NCBI RefSeq assembly: GCF_039595395.1
Contig: NZ_JBCNLP010000001.1
Location: forward strand, 3,348,001-3,412,000
Length of the DNA: 64,000 bases
Reading direction: 5' to 3'
Origin: Novosphingobium sp.
Lineage (GTDB): Bacteria; Pseudomonadota; Alphaproteobacteria; Sphingomonadales; Sphingomonadaceae
The notes beneath the pieces are model-generated. The model saw only the letters and a program-made list of their open reading frames with translations, searched no databases and had not been told where the DNA came from. A program made the position numbers and the translations under genes. Shown one piece after another: positions 15,115-23,224 of this stretch. How positions within the stretch are numbered: position 1 is the stretch's first letter; every line of letters begins with the position of its first letter.

Positions 15115-16353
15115 TTGTCGGAAACCGCCATACCGGGCCAGATGGCCCCCTCGCATAACGCTGCCCACCCCCGGCAGCCCGGTCCCGCCCAGGGCCTGAC
15201 GGTCGTGGTCGCGGGCTTTTTGCCCATCGTCGCCATCGTCTCGATGTTCCCGGCGGTGCCCGCCATCATCGACCATTTCATCAAGACCGACCCTCAGGCG
15301 ATGACCAAGGTGCCCGCCATGGTGTCGGCCCCCGGCCTGACCATCGCGATCATCGCCCTGTTCATGGGCCTGCTGGTCGACCGCTTCGGGCGGCGGCGCC
15401 TGCTGCTGATCTCCACCGCCTCCTATGGGCTGGTGGGCATGGCGCCCTTTTTCCTCGAAAATCTCGATGCGGTCTATGCCTCGCGCCTGGCGCTGGGCGT
15501 CACCGAGGCGGCGATCCTCACCACGCTCAACACGCTGATCGGCGACTATTGGGATGAAAAGGGCCGCCGCAACTGGCTGACGCTTCAGGGGCTGGCCGGG
15601 CCCTTCCTCGGCAGCTTTTCGATCCTGCTCTCGGGCTATCTCACCGCGATCCAGTGGAATTCAATCTTCCTGATCTATGCGCTGGGTTTCCCGGTGTTTC
15701 TGGCCGCCCTCGCCTTCCTTTACGAGCCCGCTTCGGACACCACCGTGCGCCGCATGCTGGGCATCGGGCAGAGCACGCAGGATTTCCCGTGGAAACATGT
15801 CGTGCTGTTCGGCGGGGTGACGCTGGTCGGCTCGGCGCTGTACTATGTGTTCATCATCAATGGCGGTCTGGTCTGGCGCGAGATCGGCTATTCCGATTCC
15901 GCCACCATCGGGCGCCTCACCACCATTCCCAGCCTCTTCGTGATGGTGGGCGCGGGCATCTTCTGGCTGACCGGGCGCTGGGGTGCGCGCGCGCAGCTCA
16001 CCTGCTTCTTCGCGCTGCTGGGCGCGGGCCTGCTGCTGATCGGCAATGCCCATGACTGGCGCGGCATGGTCATCGGCATGGCGCTGCAGCAGACCGGCGC
16101 GGGCATGGCCGTGCCCACGCTGATCGCCTGGGCGCAGACCTATCTGCCCTTCCAGCATCGTGGCCGCGGCATGGGGCTGTGGACCGCCTGCTTCTTCTTC
16201 GGCCAGTTCTCCTCCCCCCTGCTGGTCAGCATGATCCGCAGCCATGTCGGCACCATGCATGGCGCCTTCGTGGTGGCGGGGATCTGCGGCCTTGTCTTCA
16301 CCGCTATCGTGCCCTTCCTCGTGCGGCGCGCGGCCCCTGTTTCGGGACTTTGA
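15115..16353 (+). CDS. Major facilitator superfamily transporter
   Basis: About 412 residues and 12 predicted membrane helices. The loop 2-3 motif appears as GLLVDRFGRRRLLLIS near residue 85. A TTG start at 15115 (reading LSETAIPGQM) is preferred, because GGGAGAG precedes it and a TTG 27 codons upstream is in fact part of the -35 box. ATG at 15142 is the alternative. First gene of the operon with both C-glycoside deglycosidase subunits (one base separates it from the alpha gene), so it probably moves the glycoside or aglycone across the inner membrane. Confidence 0.88.
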   Translation: MSETAIPGQMAPSHNAAHPRQPGPAQGLTVVVAGFLPIVAIVSMFPAVPAIIDHFIKTDPQAMTKVPAMVSAPGLTIAIIALFMGLLVDRFGRRRLLLISTASYGLVGMAPFFLENLDAVYASRLALGVTEAAILTTLNTLIGDYWDEKGRRNWLTLQGLAGPFLGSFSILLSGYLTAIQWNSIFLIYALGFPVFLAALAFLYEPASDTTVRRMLGIGQSTQDFPWKHVVLFGGVTLVGSALYYVFIINGGLVWREIGYSDSATIGRLTTIPSLFVMVGAGIFWLTGRWGARAQLTCFFALLGAGLLLIGNAHDWRGMVIGMALQQTGAGMAVPTLIAWAQTYLPFQHRGRGMGLWTACFFFGQFSSPLLVSMIRSHVGTMHGAFVVAGICGLVFTAIVPFLVRRAAPVSGL

Positions 16354-16354
16354 C

Positions 16355-17362
16355 ATGACCTCCACAATCAAACGGGGCGTCAGCCTCTACAGTTTTCAGG
16401 AAGAGATGTTCCTGGGCAAAATGAACCTCGACGATGTGGTGGCTTTTGCCACCAGCATCGGCGCTCCGGGCATCGAAATCCTGCCCGAACAGAACATGCC
16501 GACCTTCCCCAACATCAGCGATCAGCAGATCGGCGAATGGCAGGACCGGCTGGCACGCCACGGCGCTCACTTCACCTGCTATGACATGTTCCTCGACACC
16601 AAGATCCGCAAGGGCGAGGTGATGAGCGATGAGGAACAGGTGGCGAGCATCGTGCGCGACCTGAAGCTGTGCAACCGGCTCGGCATCAAGAATATGCGCA
16701 TCCTGATCTTCGTGCGCCCTGATATCCTCGAGAAATGCGTACCCTATGCCGAGCAGTATGACGTGCATATGGGCGTCGAAGTCCATGCGCCCTGGTATCT
16801 CGACCATGCCTGGATCCTGCGCACCATCGAGGTGGCCGATCGCCTGAAGACGAAACATCTGGGCATTCTGCCGGATATGGGCATCTTCATGAAGCACTAT
16901 CCCCCCGCCTTCCGGGGCCGTTTCGAACGTCAGGGCGCCCGGCCCGAGGTCGCGCAATTCATCGTCGACAGCCATGAGCAGAAGATCATGAGCGAATACA
17001 CGATCTATGAAGTCGCGGTGAAGATGGGCGGCAACAAGGCCGAAGTGGCCATGGCCGAAACCTTGCGCCATGCGCCCTTCGCCAATCCGAAGCGCATTGC
17101 CGATTTCGCTCCTTACTTCCGTCATATTCAGGCGAAGTTCTACGAAATGACGCCCGACTGCACCGATCCTTCGATCGCCTATGACGAAGTGATCCCGCAA
17201 TTGGTGAAAGCCGGCTGGGAAGGCACGCTGTCGTCCGAATATGAAGGCAACCGCTGGATTCAGGACGTGGAGGATGTCGACAGCCGCGAGCAGGTCCGCC
17301 GCCAGCATGTGATGTTCGAGCGCCTGATCGCCAAAGCCCAGGCGCAAGTGGAGCCCGCCTGA
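16355..17362 (+). CDS. Probable C-glycoside deglycosidase alpha subunit (TIM barrel)
   Basis: 335 residues of the sugar phosphate isomerase/epimerase fold. Candidate metal ligands are Glu142 (MGVEVHAPW), Asp174 (ILPDMGIF), His257 (FRHIQAKFYEM) and Glu295 (SSEYEGNR); His144 beside the first is a likely catalytic base. The start MTSTIKRG follows the transporter stop by one base. The next gene, overlapping by one base, encodes a DUF6379 protein, the known beta subunit of C-glycoside deglycosidases (DgpB/C and CarB/C systems). Such complexes break the aryl C-C bond of 3-oxo-C-glucosides. The pairing is strong family evidence; the substrate, perhaps a flavone C-glucoside, is inferred. Confidence 0.82.
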   Translation: MTSTIKRGVSLYSFQEEMFLGKMNLDDVVAFATSIGAPGIEILPEQNMPTFPNISDQQIGEWQDRLARHGAHFTCYDMFLDTKIRKGEVMSDEEQVASIVRDLKLCNRLGIKNMRILIFVRPDILEKCVPYAEQYDVHMGVEVHAPWYLDHAWILRTIEVADRLKTKHLGILPDMGIFMKHYPPAFRGRFERQGARPEVAQFIVDSHEQKIMSEYTIYEVAVKMGGNKAEVAMAETLRHAPFANPKRIADFAPYFRHIQAKFYEMTPDCTDPSIAYDEVIPQLVKAGWEGTLSSEYEGNRWIQDVEDVDSREQVRRQHVMFERLIAKAQAQVEPA

Positions 17363-17748
17363 TGTTCGACAAATTCCTGATCGACGCCGCATCGCTGCGC
17401 AACACCGGGCCCGACGATGCGCCCACCGGCTTCGCCTTCGAGGCCAAGCTGGGTTATTACCGCGGCCTCGGCCTCTCGATGATCGAGGAGCTCAATGTCT
17501 CGATCGACGGCGAAGCCCTGGCGCGCGAAGCCGTCACCTTCGATGAAGGCGAAGGCCCCATCACGCTCGACGCGATGGAGACCGCCTATGACCGCCGCTG
17601 GCCTTTCGGCGCGCCCGCGACCATCGCGGTGGCTCACCCTGGCGGCTTTCCGGCGGGCGAGCACAAGCTCGGCTTCCAGCAGAAGCTGCGCGTGTCCTAC
17701 CTGCCCTTCCCCTCGTTCAACAATGACGAGAAGGTGGTCAGCCTTTGA
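17362..17748 (+). CDS. Probable C-glycoside deglycosidase beta subunit (DUF6379)
   Basis: 128 residues, all beta and soluble. Features typical of DUF6379 are MFDKFLIDAASLRNTG at the start, GLSMIEELNVSIDGE near 35-50 and the hydrophilic end LPFPSFNNDEKVVSL. The ATG overlaps the alpha subunit stop (TGATG), implying stoichiometric synthesis. In characterised systems this small subunit caps the active site of the alpha barrel and both are needed for activity. No signal peptide, so the complex is cytoplasmic. Confidence 0.82.
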   Translation: MFDKFLIDAASLRNTGPDDAPTGFAFEAKLGYYRGLGLSMIEELNVSIDGEALAREAVTFDEGEGPITLDAMETAYDRRWPFGAPATIAVAHPGGFPAGEHKLGFQQKLRVSYLPFPSFNNDEKVVSL

Positions 17749-18185
17749 GGCTCTGGCCTCTTGCGGCGCTGGGGGCGGCGATGATCGCGGCCCCCGCCAT
17801 CGCCAAGCCGGCGCATCCCGACAATCGCGCGATCGTCAAGGACTTCGCCCGCCTGTTCTACACCGAGCGCAAGGTGAAGCAGGCCTTCGAAACCTATGTC
17901 GCCCCCGATTATCTGCAGCATAACCCCGGCATCGCCGATGGGCGCGAGGCTGCGGTGGCAGCTCTGGCGGACATGTTCGCCGACCCGGCCAAGACTTTCA
18001 CCATCGAACAGGTGCTGGTCGATGGCGATATGGCGGTGATCCATGTTCACGCCATTCCCACGCCGGGCTCGCGCGGAGCCTCCGTCTTCGACATGTATCG
18101 TTTGAAGAATGGTAAAATCGTCGAACATTGGGACGCGATTCAGGTGGTGCCCGAAAAGGCTGCCAATCAGCATCCCATGTTCTGA
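17745..18185 (+). CDS. Exported SnoaL/NTF2-like protein
   Basis: 146 residues. It begins at a TTG overlapping the beta-subunit stop (TTGA), a coupled non-ATG start. The N-terminus LWPLAALGAAMIAAPAIAKP is a signal peptide, followed by an NTF2-like cone fold (DFARLFYTERK, YVAPDYLQHNPG, and VEHWDAIQVVPE). Proteins of this SnoaL-like group are often annotated ester cyclase or polyketide cyclase but most lack known activity. Last gene of the MFS/C-glycoside operon. Its periplasmic location suggests binding of, or chemistry on, the phenolic substrate; unproven. Confidence 0.8.
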   Translation: MRLWPLAALGAAMIAAPAIAKPAHPDNRAIVKDFARLFYTERKVKQAFETYVAPDYLQHNPGIADGREAAVAALADMFADPAKTFTIEQVLVDGDMAVIHVHAIPTPGSRGASVFDMYRLKNGKIVEHWDAIQVVPEKAANQHPMF

Positions 18186-18227
18186 CATTGGTCGCTGAAC
18201 GCGACGCATTTCAAGGCAGACGCCGCC

Positions 18228-18560
18228 TCAAACCTCCAGCGTCACCTCGATCTCGTCGCCTTCAGCGATTCCCGCGCTTTTGCGCACCGCGGCTTTCAGC
18301 GGCAGCAGCCATCCCCCGCTCTCCTTTTGCGGAAAGACCGAGGTGCGCCATGTCGTCGCCCCGATGCTGGCCCGCACCGGCAGCGACCCGAACCCCGCCG
18401 TCAGCCCCAGCCCGGCCAGCTTCAGGGCGGCGGCAGGCTCGCCCTCGACGGTGACGAAGAACCAGCGCACCGGCTTCTTCTCCCGCGTTTTCGCGCCTTG
18501 GCCCGAGGTCCAGACCCAGACCTTGCCGGTAAAGTCGATCTCATCGCGCTCATGCGCCAT
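18228..18560 (-). CDS. DUF1905 domain protein
   Basis: 110 residues starting at MAHERDEIDF. A compact beta-barrel domain with VRWFFVTV, GSLPVRASIGATTWRTSVFP and a C-terminal SAGIAEGDEIEVTLEV, all typical of DUF1905. The function is not established. Convergent with the preceding operon, with 42 bases between stops. The ORF can be extended 13 codons upstream, but the inner ATG matches usual family length. Confidence 0.8.
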   Translation of the reverse strand: MAHERDEIDFTGKVWVWTSGQGAKTREKKPVRWFFVTVEGEPAAALKLAGLGLTAGFGSLPVRASIGATTWRTSVFPQKESGGWLLPLKAAVRKSAGIAEGDEIEVTLEV

Positions 18561-18650
18561 GGCTTGCAGCCCCCAAAAGCATGTTGCCCGGATCGTCATG
18601 ATCCGGGCAACATCTTCATCATCGCATCACCGGAAGGTCCGGCCTTGAGC

Positions 18651-19259
18651 TTACGCTTCGGGGGCAGCAGCCTTGCGGGCGCGCTTGGCCGGAGCCTTCT
18701 TCGCGCCAGTCGCAGCGGCCTTGCCACGCGGGGCGGCCGACGCGACCGCCTCGGGCGCGGCAACAGCGGCGGCCTTGGTCTTGGCAGGCGCACGCTTGGC
18801 CTTGGCGGGCTCGGCAGCGGCGGCCTCAGGCGCGGCATCCGTCGTGCGCTTGCGGCCCAGACCCAGCGTCTTGGCGATTTCGCGGCGCTGCGCGGCATAG
18901 TCGGGCGCGACCATGGGGTAATCCGCCTTCAGCCCGTAACGCTCACGGTAATCGGCGGGGGTCAGCCCGTGGATCGCCAGATGGCGCTTGAGCGTCTTGT
19001 ACTTGCGCCCGTCGATCAGGCTGACCAGATGGTCAGGCTTCACCGAGGAACGCACCGGCACCGCCGGGTCATAGGTCACCGCTTCGACCGCGGGGGCGCC
19101 GTCACCGGTCAGGCCGGTGATGGCCGTATGGATGTTGCGCAGGAAAGCAGGGACATCCTCGGCACCGGGGTTCACATTGGGGTTTTGCAGCCAGGCGATG
19201 GTAATGTCACCGGCCAGTTCAATCAGGCTTGCGACATCGTCAGTGTTATGATCGGCCAT
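18651..19259 (-). CDS. MucR/Ros-family transcriptional regulator with a basic Ala-Lys-Pro tail
   Basis: 202 residues. The Ros/MucR domain is at about 45-135, with YKTLKRHLAIHGLTPADYR and YPMVAPDYAAQRREIAKTLG. The usual zinc-finger Cys-x2-Cys is replaced by Ser-Leu-Ile-Asp; the His residues remain. The last 65 residues are a low-complexity Ala/Lys/Arg/Pro tail (KKAPAKRARKAAAPEA at the end) resembling histone H1 tails. MucR proteins act as H-NS-like global silencers binding AT-rich DNA in alphaproteobacteria. Divergent from the mtn operon. Confidence 0.88.
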   Translation of the reverse strand: MADHNTDDVASLIELAGDITIAWLQNPNVNPGAEDVPAFLRNIHTAITGLTGDGAPAVEAVTYDPAVPVRSSVKPDHLVSLIDGRKYKTLKRHLAIHGLTPADYRERYGLKADYPMVAPDYAAQRREIAKTLGLGRKRTTDAAPEAAAAEPAKAKRAPAKTKAAAVAAPEAVASAAPRGKAAATGAKKAPAKRARKAAAPEA

Positions 19260-19558
19260 GATATTCCCTCTTCTGGTGAGGGAAACGACATCTATCGTGA
19301 TTGTTCCCGATCGTCAAATACTGGGCAAGAATAGAGCCAAAACCGCTTCGAAGATGGCTATGCTGCGCAACAGAGCAAGACATGGCGGGCCGCTACAATT
19401 GGGCAACAATCGATCCCATTCACGCGGGCAAGCACCGCAGCCGGGCGACACAATCTTGGGCAATGTCCAGAAGCTGGACAGGCCGCTTTCCCGCCGGAAA
19501 GTCCTTCGCCACCCCGCACTGTCACCAAGTCATCACGGAGCAACGCTAGACCATCATC
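19260..19558. promoter_or_regulatory. Divergent intergenic region mucR / mtnBDCA
   Basis: 299 bases holding both promoters. I looked for a SAM or SAM/SAH riboswitch because of the methionine-salvage operon. Only a GGAGCA tail is present (about 19540), not the conserved CACAACGGCTTCCT core. No clear gene. Confidence 0.4.
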
Positions 19559-20200
19559 ATGAGCGATCTTGCCCTATCCGACCTTCTCCCGTCCGACCTT
19601 GTCGACGCCGCTGCCGCCATCATCGCCGTGGGCCACAGGCTGGACCTGCGCGGACTGGCCCCCGCCACCGCCGGAAACTATTCGCTGCGGCTGGCGGATG
19701 GCAGCATCGCCGTCACGGTCTCGGGCGCGCACAAGGGCCGCCTCACCGACGGGCAGGTGATGCGGGTCGACAGGCAGGGCAAGGCGCTGGACGGGCGCAG
19801 GCCCTCGGCCGAAACGCTGCTGCATGCGCTGGTCTATGAGCATGATCCGAAGGTCGGCGCGGTGCTTCACACCCATTCGGTGGCGGGCACGGTGCTCAGC
19901 CGCGCGCTGGCCGGGCACGACCGGATCGTGCTGACCGGCTATGAACTGCAAAAGGCCTTTCCCGGCACCGCCACGCATGAGGGCAGCGTCGCCCTGCCGC
20001 TGGTCGACAACAGTCAGGATATGGTGGCACTGGCGCGGCAGTTGAAACCGCTGCTCGGCACGGTTCCGGCTTTCTACATTCGCGGGCACGGCCTCTACGC
20101 CTGGGGGCCGACGATGGAGGCCGCCGAAATGATGGTGGAGGCCTGCGAATTCCTGCTCGCCTGCGCCTGGGAAGAATGGAAAGCGAGAGTGCACCCATGA
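19559..20200 (+). CDS. mtnB: Methylthioribulose-1-phosphate dehydratase
   Basis: 213 residues of the class II aldolase fold. Zinc-binding His residues are in HTHSVAGTVLS (about 103-105) and a later His in FYIRGHGLYAWG. It dehydrates 5-methylthioribulose-1-phosphate in methionine salvage. First gene of a four-gene operon with ATGA overlaps (mtnB-mtnD-mtnC-mtnA), whose other members complete the identification. No good Shine-Dalgarno precedes the ATG at 19559, so translation initiation may be weak or the start may differ. Confidence 0.93.
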   Translation: MSDLALSDLLPSDLVDAAAAIIAVGHRLDLRGLAPATAGNYSLRLADGSIAVTVSGAHKGRLTDGQVMRVDRQGKALDGRRPSAETLLHALVYEHDPKVGAVLHTHSVAGTVLSRALAGHDRIVLTGYELQKAFPGTATHEGSVALPLVDNSQDMVALARQLKPLLGTVPAFYIRGHGLYAWGPTMEAAEMMVEACEFLLACAWEEWKARVHP

Positions 20201-20745
20201 CCAGCCTCACCACCTATGCCAGCAAGGCGCCCTTCGCGGCCCAACCGGCAACAGAGGACTTCGCCACCATCGCGCAAATTCTGGCCCCCGCCGGTGTCAC
20301 GCTGGAGCGCTGGGATGCCGATGCGCAGCTCCCTGCCGAGCCGGACGATGCCGCGATCCTCTCCGCCTATGCCCCGCAGATCGAGCGGCTGAAGGCGCGC
20401 GGCGGCTATCGCAGCGAGGATGTCGTGCGCATGACGCAAGACCACCCCGCCCGCACCGAACTGCGCCAGAAATTCCTGAGCGAGCATGTCCATGATGACG
20501 ATGAGGTGCGCTTCTTCGTCGAGGGTTCGGGCCTGTTCTGCATCCATCATGATGGCCAAATCCATGCGCTGACCTGCACAGCAGGCGATCTGATCGTGCT
20601 GCCCGCCGGAACGCTCCACTGGTTCGACACGGGAGAGGCGCCGCACTTCACCGCCATCCGCCTTTTCGTCAGCCCCGAAGGCTGGGTCGCGCGCTACACT
20701 GGCGAGCGCATCGCCGAGGCCCTGTTCAGCGCGGTGACGGCATGA
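20197..20745 (+). CDS. mtnD: Acireductone dioxygenase
   Basis: 182 residues of the cupin fold. The metal ligands lie in EHVHDDDEVRFFVEG (two His and a Glu) and LPAGTLHWFDTG (His). It oxidises the acireductone to the 2-keto precursor of methionine plus formate with Fe(II). The start at 20197 overlaps the mtnB stop (ATGA); a slightly longer in-frame ORF begins inside mtnB and is not needed. Confidence 0.93.
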   Translation: MTSLTTYASKAPFAAQPATEDFATIAQILAPAGVTLERWDADAQLPAEPDDAAILSAYAPQIERLKARGGYRSEDVVRMTQDHPARTELRQKFLSEHVHDDDEVRFFVEGSGLFCIHHDGQIHALTCTAGDLIVLPAGTLHWFDTGEAPHFTAIRLFVSPEGWVARYTGERIAEALFSAVTA

Positions 20746-21422
20746 GCCCGAAAGCGATCCTCACCGATATCGAGGGCACCACCTCCAGCATCGCTTTCGT
20801 GCATCTGGTGCTGTTCCCCTATGCGCGGACGCGGCTGGCGAGCCATGTCGCGGCCCATCCGGATCAGGTCGCCCCGGTTCTGGCCGAGATCCGCGCTCGC
20901 GAAGGCGCGCTCTCCGATGCGGACTGCATCGCCCGGCTGATCGGCTGGATGGATCAGGACGCCAAGATCGGGCCCTTGAAGACGTTGCAGGGCATGATCT
21001 GGGCCGATGGCTATCGCGATGGTGCGCTCAAGGGCCATATCTATCCCGATGCCGTGGCGGGGCTGCGGCGCTGGCATGCGATGGGGATCACGCTGGCGGT
21101 CTATTCCTCGGGCTCGGTCCCGGCACAGAAATTGCTCTTCGGCCATAGCGAGGCGGGCGACCTGACCCCTCTGTTCTCCGGCTGGTTCGACACCGGCGTT
21201 GGCGGCAAGAAGGACGCCGCCTCCTACCGCGCCATCACAGAAGCGCTGGACCTGCCCGCGGACGACATCCTGTTCCTCTCGGACGTTCCCGCCGAACTCG
21301 ATGCCGCCCGCGAGGCGGGGCTTGCCGTCACCCTGCTGGCCCGCGACGGCCTGCCCGACAACAGCCCCTATCCCGCCACCGACAGCTTCGACACCATCCT
21401 TCCCCATGAGGCCCACGCATGA
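20742..21422 (+). CDS. mtnC: Enolase-phosphatase E1
   Basis: 226 residues of the HAD superfamily. Motif I is ILTDIEGTTSSIAFV, with SSGSVPAQKLLFG (motif II) and the Lys of GVGGKKDAASYR followed by ILFLSDVPAELDAA (motif IV). This bifunctional enzyme enolises and dephosphorylates 2,3-diketo-5-methylthiopentyl-1-phosphate. Overlaps its neighbours by ATGA on both sides. Confidence 0.94.
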   Translation: MSPKAILTDIEGTTSSIAFVHLVLFPYARTRLASHVAAHPDQVAPVLAEIRAREGALSDADCIARLIGWMDQDAKIGPLKTLQGMIWADGYRDGALKGHIYPDAVAGLRRWHAMGITLAVYSSGSVPAQKLLFGHSEAGDLTPLFSGWFDTGVGGKKDAASYRAITEALDLPADDILFLSDVPAELDAAREAGLAVTLLARDGLPDNSPYPATDSFDTILPHEAHA

Positions 21423-22507
21423 AGATCGCCGGCACCACCACCCGCTCGATCTGGCTGGAAGAGGATGGCTGGAGCGTCGGCATCTTCGACCAGCGCGCCC
21501 TGCCCTGGTCGATCGAAAGGCTGGTGCTGCGCAAGATGGAGGATGCCGCGCAAGCCATCGCCTCCATGGCGACACGCGGCGCGCCCCTGATCGGCGCGGT
21601 GGCCGCCTATGGGCTGGCTCTGGCCCTGCGGCACGACAGCAGCGATGCGGCGCTGGAGGAGGCCCACCGCCATCTGGCCGCCACGCGCCCCACGGCGGTC
21701 AATCTGCGCTGGGCGCTCGACCGCGTGGCCGCGCATGTCCGCCCCCTGCCCGAAGCGCAGCGCGCGCAGGCCGCCTATGCCGAGGCTGCGCGCCTGTGCG
21801 ACGAGGATGAGGCAATGAACCGCGCCATCGGTGCCGCCGGCCTGCCGCTGATCCGTCAGATCGCCGCGCGCAAGCCGGGCGAGCCGGTCAACATCCTGAT
21901 GCATTGCAACCCCGGCTGGCTGGCCACGGTCGACTGGGGCACCGCCACCGCGCCGATCTATCAGGCGCATGATGAGGGCATTCCGGTCCATGTCTGGGTC
22001 GACGAAACCCGCCCGCGCAATCAGGGCGCGCTGACCGCCTTCGAACTGGCCGAACACGGCGTCCCTCACAGCTATGTGGTGGACAATGCGGGCGGGCTGC
22101 TGATGCAGCAGGGTCTGGTCGATATGGTCATTCTCGGCACCGACCGGGTGACAGCCAATGGCGATGTCTGCAACAAGATCGGCACTTATCTCAAGGCGCT
22201 GGCCGCTCAGGCGCATGACGTGCCCTTTTACGTCGCCCTGCCCGCCAGCACCTATGACCCCGCCACCCCCGACGGCGCCAGCGTGCCCATCGAAGAGCGC
22301 AGTGGCGTGGAGGTCAGCACGGTAACCGGGCCGGACAAAGATGGCGTGATGCGGCAAGTCAGCGTCACCGCCAGCCCGGTGCGCAATCCGGCTTTCGACA
22401 TCACCCCGGCGGCGCTGGTCACCGCCTATGTCACCGATCGCGGCGTGCTGCGCGGCGCCTCGGCGCTGCGAGAGGCGATGGGCACAGCCATGGCAACCGC
22501 CGACTGA
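21419..22507 (+). CDS. mtnA: Methylthioribose-1-phosphate isomerase
   Basis: 362 residues. Family signatures are ATRGAPLIGAVAAYGLAL near 43-60, the catalytic Cys in LMHCNPGWLATVDWGT and the Asp in GTDRVTANGDVCNKIGTY. It converts methylthioribose-1-phosphate to the ribulose form, so it acts before MtnB although it is last in the operon. mtnK or mtnP, which would make its substrate, are not in this window. A GC-rich hairpin follows the stop. Confidence 0.95.
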   Translation: MKIAGTTTRSIWLEEDGWSVGIFDQRALPWSIERLVLRKMEDAAQAIASMATRGAPLIGAVAAYGLALALRHDSSDAALEEAHRHLAATRPTAVNLRWALDRVAAHVRPLPEAQRAQAAYAEAARLCDEDEAMNRAIGAAGLPLIRQIAARKPGEPVNILMHCNPGWLATVDWGTATAPIYQAHDEGIPVHVWVDETRPRNQGALTAFELAEHGVPHSYVVDNAGGLLMQQGLVDMVILGTDRVTANGDVCNKIGTYLKALAAQAHDVPFYVALPASTYDPATPDGASVPIEERSGVEVSTVTGPDKDGVMRQVSVTASPVRNPAFDITPAALVTAYVTDRGVLRGASALREAMGTAMATAD

Positions 22508-22510
22508 AAC

Positions 22511-22532
22511 GGGGGCGGATCGCTCCGCCCCC
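22511..22532. terminator. Hairpin between convergent mtnA and GST genes
   Basis: GGGGGCGGA and TCCGCCCCC form a perfect 9-bp stem with a TCGC loop right after the mtnA stop. There is no U-tract, so termination may be partial or Rho-assisted. Confidence 0.6.
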
Positions 22533-22538
22533 ACGGCA

Positions 22539-23150
22539 TCACGCCGCGCGCTGCAAACCCTCGGCCTCATCCAGCGCCAGAGCGCGGAGCGCGGCGGGGC
22601 GGTTCTTGCACCGCGCGACATAGGCGTCGATCAGCGCGCTTTCCGGGAAGGCCTTGCGGCCGAAGTTCAGCGCGCTGGCGATCAGCAGATCGGCCACGCT
22701 GAACTGGTCGCCCACCAGATAGTCACGATGCGCCAAAGTGGTTTCCAGCCGCTGCACCACGGCGGCATGGTCGCGCTGCTTCAGGGGTGAGCCTTCCAGC
22801 GCGCCGGACATGGCGGCGAACATCGCCTGTTCCATCTCGCAGGCATACCAGCCCAACCAACTGCAATAGGCCCCTCGCCACGCACTGCCCACAGCAGGCG
22901 CCAGACCGGCGCGCGGATCGAGATCGCCCAGATAGAGCGCAATGCCCACCGATTCCGTGATCAGGCCATCGTCATGCTCGATGGCGGGCACGCGCTGGTC
23001 CGGGTGCGGGTTGGCCGGATCGGGATGGCCCAGCCCGGTCATCGGGCGGAAGATCGACACCGGCTGGATCGTATAGGGCACGCCCAGCTCTTCCAGCAGC
23101 CAGACGATGCGCGAGGAACGGGATTGCGGTGCGTGATAGAGCGTGATCAT
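22539..23150 (-). CDS. Glutathione S-transferase family protein
   Basis: 203 residues. The thioredoxin-like N-terminal domain (1-80) starts MITLYHAPQSRSSRIVWLLE and has the glutathione-binding VPAIEHDDGLITESVGIALY segment. The helical C-terminal domain spans 90-203. Divergent from a WYL-domain regulator, a common pairing in which the regulator controls the neighbour. The substrate is unknown; detoxification of electrophiles is the general family role. Confidence 0.9.
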   Translation of the reverse strand: MITLYHAPQSRSSRIVWLLEELGVPYTIQPVSIFRPMTGLGHPDPANPHPDQRVPAIEHDDGLITESVGIALYLGDLDPRAGLAPAVGSAWRGAYCSWLGWYACEMEQAMFAAMSGALEGSPLKQRDHAAVVQRLETTLAHRDYLVGDQFSVADLLIASALNFGRKAFPESALIDAYVARCKNRPAALRALALDEAEGLQRAA

Positions 23151-23224
23151 AAGGCCTCCTGTTGTGCTGAAAGCCCTTGTGCGCCACCCCTGCTGACAGC
23201 ATTATGTCAGCAGGGAGAAGCCTG

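Noticed and set aside
19480..19558. Possible SAM or SAM/SAH riboswitch before mtnB
   Set aside because: Only GGAGCA is present. The conserved CACAACGGCTTCCT core and the pairing stem are absent.
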